This document shows positions 1-5,851 of a DNA stretch of 15,520 nt, one piece after another. Each line of letters opens with the position of its first letter. Position 1 is the first letter of the stretch. Made by a program: the position numbers and the translations under genes. The notes beneath the pieces are model-generated. The model was not told the origin of the DNA. It worked only from the letters and a program-made list of their open reading frames with translations, and did no database searches. The stretch comes from Promethearchaeota archaeon (GTDB lineage Archaea; Asgardarchaeota; Lokiarchaeia; Sigynarchaeales; SOKP01), in assembly GCA_030668025.1 (NCBI GenBank), contig DAOUUT010000055.1, forward strand, positions 1-15,520, given 5' to 3'.

Positions 1-719
1 GCTATTTTTCCTATTTCGGTATTCATCCCCGTCCCAATTGCAATTCCTTCTCCATTTCCTCTCGTGATTATCGTGTTCATGTATCCAAGGTTAATTCTAT
101 CAGCTAGAATCATCTTTTCATCTACGATATCTAATTGTTTTTTTACAGGAGCAGATTCCCCGGTTAAAATTGCCTCATCGACGTAAAGCGAAAATTCTTT
201 TATTAATCTTAAATCCGCCGGAAATTTATCCCCATCTTCAAAAAGTATTATATCACCTAGTGCTACATCTTCTACGGCAATTTCACTAACTTTACCATCT
301 CTACGAACCTTAGCAAAATGGGGCGCAAGTTTCTTTAAACTTTCCATCGATCTTTCTGCTTGATATTCCTGGTAAAATCCCAAAGCCGCGTTAGCAATTA
401 AAATAGCAGCAATTACGATAGCATCTGTATATTCTGAAGACCATTCTTCGGCACCAGGTCTACCACTTTCCCACAATCCAATAACAATTGAAATAACAAT
501 CGCGAAAAATAATAAATAAACAAGAAAGCTTTTAAACTGTCCGATGAAAATTTGTAGAGCAGTTTTTCCTTTTTCCTTTATCAATTCATTTTTTCCATAT
601 TTTTCAAGTCTAGCTGCTGCTTCTGATTCAGATAAACCACTTTCAATTGAGGTGTTCATTGCGTTTACGACTTTTTCAATACTCTCCGAATGTACGCTAA
701 TTTGTTTTATTTCTACCAT
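1..719 (-). CDS. P2A-type cation-transporting P-type ATPase, N-terminal part (cut by window edge)
   Basis: Partial gene: 239 codons from the ATG at 719 to the left edge. Residues 1-60 match the cation-ATPase N-terminal domain. Two hydrophobic segments follow (about 62-82 and 98-116, TM1 and TM2). The actuator domain then carries the dephosphorylation loop TGES at 186-189 in the context VDEAILTGESAPVKK. The stretch FIGQFKSFLVYLLFFA before TM1 is typical of P2A (SERCA/PMR1-like calcium) pumps, so Ca2+ is the best guess for the ion, but Na+ or H+ pumps share this region. The phosphorylation motif DKTGT, the nucleotide-binding domain and TM3-10 lie outside the window, so ion selectivity and integrity cannot be judged. 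The gene is divergent from the selenoprotein candidate at 830, with a shared 110-bp intergenic region. Seen: TGES and the TM pattern; known: family mechanism; inferred: ion. Confidence 0.93.
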   Translation of the reverse strand, partial: MVEIKQISVHSESIEKVVNAMNTSIESGLSESEAAARLEKYGKNELIKEKGKTALQIFIGQFKSFLVYLLFFAIVISIVIGLWESGRPGAEEWSSEYTDAIVIAAILIANAALGFYQEYQAERSMESLKKLAPHFAKVRRDGKVSEIAVEDVALGDIILFEDGDKFPADLRLIKEFSLYVDEAILTGESAPVKKQLDIVDEKMILADRINLGYMNTIITRGNGEGIAIGTGMNTEIGKI

Positions 720-756
720 TTTTTGTTCACTATTTTTCGATTTTTTAAATTAAATA

Positions 757-766
757 TTTTATATAA
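757..766 (-). promoter_or_regulatory. Putative TATA box for the P-type ATPase gene
   Basis: On the minus strand this reads as an AT-only TATATAAAAT-like element about 40 bases before the ATG at 719. That would place transcription start near 730-740 with a short leader. The whole 720-829 region is AT-rich, so the exact box is uncertain. Confidence 0.35.
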
Positions 767-821
767 TAATGATTTTAAAATTTATACATTACCAAACATA
801 AAATAATAATAAAATAAATGT

Positions 822-826
822 GGTGA
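822..826 (+). promoter_or_regulatory. Shine-Dalgarno GGTGA that fixes the TTG start at 830
   Basis: GGTGA lies three bases before TTG 830. It is the same GGTGAT-type signal used at 2057-2062. It supports translation beginning at 830, upstream of the in-frame TGA at 941. The ATG at 947, just after that TGA, has no comparable signal in front of it. Confidence 0.55.
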
Positions 827-829
827 AGA

Positions 830-1204
830 TTGTTTAAATTATCGTTCTCAAAAACGGCTTTGGAGTATATTTTTGAAGAACAACAAAAAATTAAATCAGA
901 AAAATTAGTAGTAGTACTTTTTTATCATTCCGCTGAATCGTGAACAATGTGCTTCTGTGGGAATTTTGTCGAGTTAGTAGAAAAATACAAACTCCTAGAT
1001 GACCACGATTTTGTCGAATGGAAGAACATTGACATTGAAAACGAAAACTTTGAGGACCTGCGTGTGGAGGTTTACATCGAAAAAAATATCATTCCTGAAT
1101 TGGAAAATAAACCATTAATTATAGTGGATGCAGCAATAGGAGAAGTAGAAGGTAAAAAAGTAGGTATGTTGTTTATAAAAAAAAATTCAAATGTATACGG
1201 TTAA
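830..1204 (+). CDS. Candidate selenoprotein: thioredoxin-like small protein with in-frame TGA (Sec) in a UxxC motif
   Basis: The frame is open from TTG 830 to TAA 1202-1204 (124 residues) except for one TGA at 941-943 (residue 38). A hydrophobic strand LVVVLFYHS leads into A-E-S-[TGA]-T-M-C-F-C, so the TGA codon sits three residues before Cys41, exactly where a thioredoxin-fold protein has the first Cys of CxxC. A helix follows (about 44-56), and later a strand KPLIIVD (about 100-106) whose Pro could be the cis-Pro of the fold. Sequence on both sides of the TGA is equally protein-like, and GGTGA stands before TTG 830. The gene is therefore best read as a selenoprotein with Sec38 and Cys41 forming a selenenylsulfide redox pair. 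Without Sec decoding, only an 85-residue fragment from ATG 947 remains. Known: Lokiarchaeota have been reported to encode Sec and to use eukaryote-like SECIS elements. Alternatives: nonsense mutation (pseudogene) or sequencing error. The substrate is unknown. Confidence 0.6.
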
Positions 1205-1230
1205 TAGATGAACTTATCTTGAAAATTTTT

Positions 1231-1278
1231 GAAGATAAAGTGATACACGGTAGTGCCCGTGCCGTATTTAAAGACTTC
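1231..1278 (+). promoter_or_regulatory. Candidate SECIS-like RNA hairpin in the 3' UTR of the selenoprotein gene
   Basis: Starting 27 bases after the stop codon is a GC-rich island in otherwise AT-rich DNA. CACGG (1246-1250) can pair with CCGTG (1257-1261) around a six-base loop; an alternative fold pairs ATAC (1243-1246) with GTAT (1264-1267). Flanking this are UGA (1241-1243) on the 5' side and GA (1273-1274) on the 3' side, closed by AAG (1238-1240) with CTT (1275-1277). A UGA/GA internal loop above a basal helix resembles the kink-turn core of eukaryotic SECIS elements, which Asgard SECIS elements are said to share. The upper helix is shorter than in eukaryotic SECIS, and the fold was done by eye. 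A plain terminator or regulatory hairpin is the alternative. Confidence 0.4.
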
Positions 1279-1425
1279 CCTTCTTTAATCTAACTTGACA
1301 ATAAATTTATAAATACAAATGCTTAAATGGTCTAAGGAAAGACAAGCAGAAGCAATAGGAGATTTGATAGATTTTTTTATTGAAAATTTTTTCCAATAGA
1401 AACAACTTTTAATCAATAAAATAAA

Positions 1426-1434
1426 TTTATATAT
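1426..1434 (+). promoter_or_regulatory. Putative TATA box of the 1488-3370 operon
   Basis: TTTATATAT, about 55 bases before ATG 1488, would put transcription start near 1455-1460 with a leader of about 30 bases. It is the clearest TATA-like element in the 1205-1487 gap. Confidence 0.4.
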
Positions 1435-1487
1435 TCCTTCTATCTTTTTATTGTTAATCTTAAATATCAAAATAAAAAGTGATAAAT

Positions 1488-2054
1488 ATGAGGTATGCTA
1501 GGCTTTTTAGGTGGGTTATTAGAGTATTTTTGCTAGTTTTCACACTATCGTTATCGGCTGTGTCTCTTTTAGGTGGTTTCTCTGCGATGACAATTTTTGA
1601 TCCTGCCGTACAAAATGTGAAAATTCCTGATGGAGATATAACTTCCAATTTTGATGTTCTTAATCCAAGTTCTATGTATATTAATGTTCCTTATAATATC
1701 TCAAATACTGGAGTATATGATTTAACAAATATTACATTAAGTTTTCAAGTTTTTATGACTTACGGTGATGCATCAACACCATTAAATGAAACGACTACTG
1801 TAATAATCTTTGACAAAGAGGAAGTTATTGGAACTATAGCTCAGGGAACCAGTTTAAAATCGAATTTCACTGGTACGGTATCGGATGGATTTGTTATTGA
1901 TAATTTACCAAATCTATTAACAGAAGTAGATTGGTATAGAACACCTTATGTTTTAGAATTTCATGCCAGCCTTCAATTTAGCGCATCTTATTCACTAAAT
2001 CTATATACTTTTAAAGTTAATCTAATAAACTTTCCGGTAGGTCAGTATCCATAG
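1488..2054 (+). CDS. Membrane-anchored protein with extracellular beta-rich domain, unknown function
   Basis: First gene of a three-gene operon (188 residues). ATG 1488 is preferred over the in-frame GTG at 1479, because AGTGAT just before the ATG mirrors the GGTGAT in front of the next gene. A basic N-terminus (RYARLFRWVIR) precedes one strong hydrophobic helix at about 9-31, so the protein is an N-terminally anchored membrane protein or carries an uncleaved signal. The rest is polar, rich in Thr, Ser, Asn and alternating strand-like segments. It holds several N-x-S/T sequons (NIS, NIT, NET, NFT), consistent with an outward-facing, possibly glycosylated beta-sandwich. The segment FDVLNPSSMYINVPYNISN recalls LEA-2/LEA14-like beta-sandwich domains, but this is a weak resemblance. 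Function not recognised. The operon partners suggest a cell-envelope complex. Confidence 0.75.
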   Translation: MRYARLFRWVIRVFLLVFTLSLSAVSLLGGFSAMTIFDPAVQNVKIPDGDITSNFDVLNPSSMYINVPYNISNTGVYDLTNITLSFQVFMTYGDASTPLNETTTVIIFDKEEVIGTIAQGTSLKSNFTGTVSDGFVIDNLPNLLTEVDWYRTPYVLEFHASLQFSASYSLNLYTFKVNLINFPVGQYP

Positions 2055-2056
2055 AG

Positions 2057-2062
2057 GGTGAT
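2057..2062 (+). promoter_or_regulatory. Ribosome binding site GGTGAT for the gene at 2067
   Basis: A perfect archaeal GGTGAT sits between the stop codon of the upstream gene and ATG 2067, with a four-base spacer. It supports translation of the two genes from one transcript. Confidence 0.6.
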
Positions 2063-2066
2063 ATAA

Positions 2067-2582
2067 ATGGGGCGTAGTTTCAATATTTTTAAAGGTTTAA
2101 TATTTCTGAGTGTTTATATAACAACAACGATGGTTATTCCATTTCTCACTTTTACTTTAATCAAGAACGTTCAAATACTCGGCGTTGACATTATACTTGA
2201 ACAACCAGATTATGAGAGAATAATTTTTTGGGTTTCAGCATTCGGATTACTGATTAGTTCATGCGCATTTTTCACCTATTCTTCTCCTAAACAGTCAATT
2301 AGAAAAGGTACTTTCTCGCTAATTCAAATAATTTTAAATTGCTTGTATATATGGTCGTATAAGTTTAGTGGCGCTACTGAACTAAGGTTTGAAATAGTAA
2401 TTGAAATAGCAAGTTTTGGTTTTATAGCTGTAAACGTTCAAAATATGGTCATGTTATATATGGGGGTTTATTTTCTTACAATAGTTCTTAAAGGATATGA
2501 TTTTTTAGACTTTATTATTAATCGGGAAAAAATTAGAGAGAAGAGATATAAAACAGAGTTAGGAGGTATCGGTAAAGCATGA
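2067..2582 (+). CDS. Four-helix integral membrane protein, unknown function
   Basis: 171 residues, second gene of the operon; 12 bases separate it from the first gene, and its stop overlaps the next start (ATGA at 2579-2582). Four hydrophobic segments are visible at about 9-34, 49-71, 84-101 and 107-143. The C-terminal tail is charged (INREKIREKRYKTELGG) and probably cytoplasmic. The last hydrophobic stretch is long enough to be two helices, so a five-helix topology is possible. I see no catalytic motif and no transporter signature. Tight coupling with an ectodomain protein upstream and a membrane-anchored coiled coil downstream suggests all three form one membrane assembly. Function not recognised. 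Confidence 0.75.
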   Translation: MGRSFNIFKGLIFLSVYITTTMVIPFLTFTLIKNVQILGVDIILEQPDYERIIFWVSAFGLLISSCAFFTYSSPKQSIRKGTFSLIQIILNCLYIWSYKFSGATELRFEIVIEIASFGFIAVNVQNMVMLYMGVYFLTIVLKGYDFLDFIINREKIREKRYKTELGGIGKA

Positions 2583-3370
2583 TTTTTCAAACACCTGAGT
2601 TAGTTCAAACTATTGCGGATATTGTTGCAGCCATTTTAAATTTTTTATTTCCAATAGTATCACCTCTAGGTTCTTGGATGGTTAGTTGGATGGAATATCT
2701 TTTACAATATTTTCCTCAAAATAACCTAACATTATATATAGCCATATTTGTAATAATAGTTACAGCTGGAGCTATTGTTAATATAGCTTGGGCAGGGTTT
2801 AAAAAACCAAGTTTTCTTGTAAAAGCAAAAAAATTTGATGAGAAAGTAGAAAAAGCGGAAGAGCTTGAAGAAAAAGTAAAGAAAAAATCAGAGAAGCTAA
2901 AAGAGAAGGTAGAGAAAGCTGGCGAACTTGAAAAACAAGTAGAGAAAAAAGCAGAAAAGCTAAAAGAGAAGGTAGAGAAAAAACCAAAAAAACTTAAAGA
3001 GAAAAAAGCAAAAAAACTTAAAGAAGATGCCGAAGAACTTAAAGAGGATGCAGATGAACTTAAAGAAGGCGCAGAAGAACTTAAAGAAGATGTAAAAGAA
3101 CTTAAAGAAGCAGCAGAAGAATTTGAAGATAAAGCAGAAGAACTTAAAGAAGATGTAAAAGAACTTAAAGATGGAGCAGAAAAACTTGAAGTAGAAAAAG
3201 CGGAAGAACTTGAAGAAAAAGCTGAAGAGCTTGAAGAAAGAGCGGAAGAACTTAAAAAAGAAGCAGAAGAGCTTGAAGATAAAGCGGAAGAATTTGAAGA
3301 TAAAGCAGAAGAACTTAAAGAAGAAGCAGAAGAGCTTGAAGAAAAATCAGATAATCCTAATACAGACTAA
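2579..3370 (+). CDS. Membrane-anchored heptad-repeat coiled-coil protein
   Basis: 263 residues; the start overlaps the upstream stop (ATGA), with GGAGGT at 2562-2567 inside the upstream gene. Residues 9-30 are moderately hydrophobic and 51-72 form a strong transmembrane helix. From about 84 to 256 the protein is an almost uninterrupted series of seven-residue units of the type A-E-E-L-K-E-D, with Ala and Leu at heptad positions a and d: a long coiled coil or stable helix, about 26 nm if fully helical (0.15 nm per residue). Lys-rich units dominate to about residue 148 and acidic units after it, giving opposite charge blocks. The DNA shows matching degenerate 21-bp repeats, so the array has probably grown by unit duplication and may vary between strains. 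It ends in a short polar tail. A spacer, tether or scaffold role is inferred; no enzymatic domain is present. Confidence 0.8.
   Translation: MIFQTPELVQTIADIVAAILNFLFPIVSPLGSWMVSWMEYLLQYFPQNNLTLYIAIFVIIVTAGAIVNIAWAGFKKPSFLVKAKKFDEKVEKAEELEEKVKKKSEKLKEKVEKAGELEKQVEKKAEKLKEKVEKKPKKLKEKKAKKLKEDAEELKEDADELKEGAEELKEDVKELKEAAEEFEDKAEELKEDVKELKDGAEKLEVEKAEELEEKAEELEERAEELKKEAEELEDKAEEFEDKAEELKEEAEELEEKSDNPNTD
2999..3344 (+). repeat. Degenerate 21-bp tandem repeats coding for the AEELKED-type heptads
   Basis: Units close to GCAGAAGAACTTAAAGAAGA recur in frame about 16 times, with variable last codons. This encodes the acidic half of the coiled coil. The period of 21 bp equals one heptad, and all copies keep the frame. 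Confidence 0.7.
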
Positions 3371-3382
3371 AAAAAACAAATA

Positions 3383-3405
3383 AATTTTTATTTTTTCATT
3401 TTTAT
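3383..3405 (+). terminator. Possible T-rich terminator of the 1488-3370 operon
   Basis: Three runs of five to six T on the plus strand follow shortly after the operon's stop codon. Archaeal RNA polymerase stops at such T-rich stretches without a needed hairpin. The stretch also encodes the C-terminus of the convergent flavoprotein (Lys codons), so the T-runs may be coincidental. Confidence 0.3.
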
Positions 3406-4014
3406 AATTAATTCGGCAACCCTTTTGCCCGTATTTTTAGCAATTAAACCTCCTAGTTCATCGACTTCTCCCTTACCAACAAATTCTTTTAATCCAAATT
3501 TTTGGAGGCTAGTTATAGGTATGTTTCCCTCAAGAACAGGGTTACCCATGGCATTTCCTACCACGATCATTCCATGAATTAATCCAAAATTAATTAAATC
3601 TGAAATTACGCCTTCGCCACCATTTCTTAACCCTGTTGAAGCTAAAGGAGCTAAAATTACATCTTTTAATAGGTAATTTTTCATTTTCCACGGTCTTGAG
3701 CGATCGATAAATACTTTTATTTGAGAACTCACGGAGCCAAAATAATTTGGAGCAGCTATAAGTAGTGCATCTGACCCTAATAGTAATTTTTCTAACTCAG
3801 TAGTATCATCGTCTTCCGCTAAGGGGCAATCGTGTGGTTGTCTTAAACATTGATCACAGCCATTGCATGGAGTAAGTTTGAAATCTGTTATTTGAATTTT
3901 GTTGATTTCAAATTCTCCGTCAACGGATTTTATACCATCGATAGCTTGGTCAATCAAGAAGTTACAACTTCTATTTTTACGGGGGGAACCTACAATTAAG
4001 CAAATTTTCAGCAT
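3388..4014 (-). CDS. Iron-sulfur flavoprotein (flavodoxin-like NAD(P)H-dependent FMN reductase family)
   Basis: 208 residues. The start VGSPRKNRSCN (8-18) is the FMN phosphate-binding loop of the flavodoxin-like reductases. AAPNYFGSVSSQIKVFIDR (about 88-106) is the second family hallmark, which binds the isoalloxazine side. Between them lies a compact cysteine cluster C50-x2-C53-x2-C56-x6-C63, the pattern that binds a [4Fe-4S] cluster in archaeal iron-sulfur flavoproteins (Isf). The protein is therefore probably a cytosolic electron carrier or reductase with FMN and a 4Fe-4S cluster, able to pass electrons between ferredoxin-like donors and acceptors such as oxygen species or quinones; the physiological acceptor is not known. 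Length fits the family (about 190-210). It is convergent with the operon on its left (17-bp gap) and divergent from the gene at 4122. Confidence 0.9.
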   Translation of the reverse strand: MLKICLIVGSPRKNRSCNFLIDQAIDGIKSVDGEFEINKIQITDFKLTPCNGCDQCLRQPHDCPLAEDDDTTELEKLLLGSDALLIAAPNYFGSVSSQIKVFIDRSRPWKMKNYLLKDVILAPLASTGLRNGGEGVISDLINFGLIHGMIVVGNAMGNPVLEGNIPITSLQKFGLKEFVGKGEVDELGGLIAKNTGKRVAELIIKMKK

Positions 4015-4121
4015 TTCTAATCCTTTTTTTTCTTAATATTTTTAATATATTAAATTTATATTTGTAATTTATCTTTTATGATAATATAGGTATAAGTCAA
4101 TCTTTTTTTATCTAAGTCATT

Positions 4122-4862
4122 ATGAGCTTAAATGATAAATTCGACGGATACAAGCGTAAAAAAGAACTCTTAGAAGAATTAAATGTTTATAAATCTATTA
4201 TTTTAAAAAAGTTAGATATTGACGATTTCAAATCTGCGTTTGTAAAAATTGGATCTGCATTAACTTTAATTGAAGAACACCAGAACTATTTTGATTTAAA
4301 GAATGAACTCGGTGAATTTAACGATTTACAACAAAAGGCTCGCATTGAATTAGATAACCATCGCAAAATATATTTAAGACGGTACGATAATCTTTTAAAG
4401 GAAAACCTAACTGAGTCTAACTTGGAAAACTTCACAAAATTGTTAGTAATGTTGAAAAGCGAGGTTGATGAAAATCTAAATAGGTATAATCTTCAAGAAC
4501 TGTGTGATAATATCAATTTATATTTCAAGTTTATTAAGAAAGTGTATACAATCATTAGTTCCTATAGAGTTCTAAACTATAATGACGCCTCTGAGAAAAT
4601 CTTAAACTGCGTCAAGGATTTAAAGCATGAGAATTTTCCTAATTTGAAATCGCTAATTTTTAACATTTATCAGACTTTACTCCTTATACAATTTGAACAA
4701 ATGTCGGAAAAATTCGATAAACTAACTATTAATGAGATTTCTGAGAAATTATCAATTGTTCCTGAGAAGATTGAAGATATTATTAAATTCATCCAAAATC
4801 AACCTAACAATCCGATCAAGAAATATATAAAGTATAATAAAGAAGTATTTTTTAAATCATAA
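4122..4862 (+). CDS. Alpha-helical protein with possible PCI-like C-terminal winged helix
   Basis: 246 residues, rich in Lys, Asn, Leu and Ile, with no signal or membrane segment. Most of the chain looks like paired amphipathic helices. The last 60 residues read as a winged helix: helix QFEQMSEKFD, then LTINEISEKL, then SIVPEKIEDIIKFIQ, then two short strands ending in KYNKEVFFK. That order, with a polar gap and a strand-rich end, is what the C-terminal half of PCI domains (proteasome lid, COP9 signalosome, eIF3) looks like. This is resemblance by eye only; an ordinary helix-turn-helix is the alternative. ATG 4122 is preceded by an AT-rich promoter region shared with the divergent flavoprotein gene and lacks an obvious Shine-Dalgarno. 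The last six bases overlap tail to tail with the radical SAM gene. Function not known. Confidence 0.6.
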   Translation: MSLNDKFDGYKRKKELLEELNVYKSIILKKLDIDDFKSAFVKIGSALTLIEEHQNYFDLKNELGEFNDLQQKARIELDNHRKIYLRRYDNLLKENLTESNLENFTKLLVMLKSEVDENLNRYNLQELCDNINLYFKFIKKVYTIISSYRVLNYNDASEKILNCVKDLKHENFPNLKSLIFNIYQTLLLIQFEQMSEKFDKLTINEISEKLSIVPEKIEDIIKFIQNQPNNPIKKYIKYNKEVFFKS

Positions 4863-5774
4863 AGCACGGTAATTTTTTGGTCTTAAAAATTCTTTATGAT
4901 CCAGTCCATAATCAATAACTTCTAATATTTTAGCTTTACCTTTCTCTAAAGTTCCTTTAATTGGCAAATAATTCGATGCGTGGTTCGATCTGAAGATGCA
5001 ATTTGCGGATTTGTTATTAAAATTAACACTCTCTATGAACATCTTCAATTCCAATAAAATCTCTTTTGAATTCATTTCTTTTAATTCTCCACGCTTTTTT
5101 TTCTCATACATTACGGTTCCAGGAGGCATCATTAGAGATAAAAAAGCGATATACCATATTCTATCATCATCAGGACAAATTTTATTAACTAAATCTGCCG
5201 ACTCAAGAGCATGAGCTTTAGAGACTTCTTCATTATTCCCTCCTCCAAGCCCATTAATAAACGTGGCTGATAAAGTAATATTTGCCTTCATTAATTTTTT
5301 TGAAGCGTTAATAAAATCCGCTTTTGTAGCGTGCTTATTAACATCCTTAAGCAATTTATCATATCCGCTTTCAAACCCTACATATGCGATTTTTAACCCC
5401 GCATCCGATAATGCTCTTAATTGCATATCAGACTTTTTTAATATGTCTTTAGCGTGAGCGTAAACGCCTACTCTTTCCAATTTTGGAAAAATCTTCATGG
5501 CATAACTCGTAAGTTCTATGAGCTTATCCGCAGGTGTTACCATGGCATTCCCGTCTAAAAAGAATAGTTTATGCACTAACGAGCTATAATGTTTACTTGC
5601 CCCTATATCTAAATCTTTTTTAACCTCTTCAATTGATCTTACTATAAATTTTTTTCTAAGATTCGACATACAAAAATCGCAATTGAAGGTACAACCTTCA
5701 GTTAATTGAATTAATAGAGAATTTCCTTCCGATGGAGGTCTAAAAACAGGCTCACAATAATAGATACTTGTCAT
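4857..5774 (-). CDS. Radical SAM protein of the RPPSE / GCxxN-type family
   Basis: 305 residues. FRPPSEGNSLLIQLTEGC (11-28) leads into the cluster motif C28-x3-C32-x2-C35, binding the [4Fe-4S] cluster that cleaves S-adenosylmethionine. Next come LFFLDGNAMVTP (about 70-81), VGVYAHAKDIL (102-112), the SAM-contacting segment YVGFESGYDKLL (131-142) and the GLGGGNNEE loop (about 175). These are standard (beta/alpha)6-barrel elements of a widespread, poorly characterised family. The paralogue starting at 15107 has one extra residue in the motif (CX4CX2C). MMPPGTVMYEKKKRGEL (about 214-230) is also typical. Substrate unknown. It is the last of the leftward genes here, with its TGA inside the last codons of the convergent gene at 4122. 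A role in cofactor or RNA modification would be a guess. Confidence 0.85.
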   Translation of the reverse strand: MTSIYYCEPVFRPPSEGNSLLIQLTEGCTFNCDFCMSNLRKKFIVRSIEEVKKDLDIGASKHYSSLVHKLFFLDGNAMVTPADKLIELTSYAMKIFPKLERVGVYAHAKDILKKSDMQLRALSDAGLKIAYVGFESGYDKLLKDVNKHATKADFINASKKLMKANITLSATFINGLGGGNNEEVSKAHALESADLVNKICPDDDRIWYIAFLSLMMPPGTVMYEKKKRGELKEMNSKEILLELKMFIESVNFNNKSANCIFRSNHASNYLPIKGTLEKGKAKILEVIDYGLDHKEFLRPKNYRAL

Positions 5775-5851
5775 ATCCGAATTTGGAAAAAAAATGTGAT
5801 ATAACTTTACAATATTTGAAGTTTATTACTTATTTGTTCTAAATCCTAATC

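Noticed and set aside
544..753. Open frame of 69 codons on the plus strand
   Set aside because: Lies antisense over the start of the P-type ATPase, whose motifs are unmistakable.
947..1204. 85-codon gene starting at ATG 947
   Set aside because: No ribosome binding site; it begins right after an in-frame TGA and lacks the strand and first redox position encoded upstream. It is better read as the C-terminal part of the gene from 830.
1319..1399. 26-codon small gene beginning MLKWSKERQ
   Set aside because: An amphipathic look, but no ribosome binding site and no TATA box at a suitable distance. Too short to separate from chance in this AT-rich gap.
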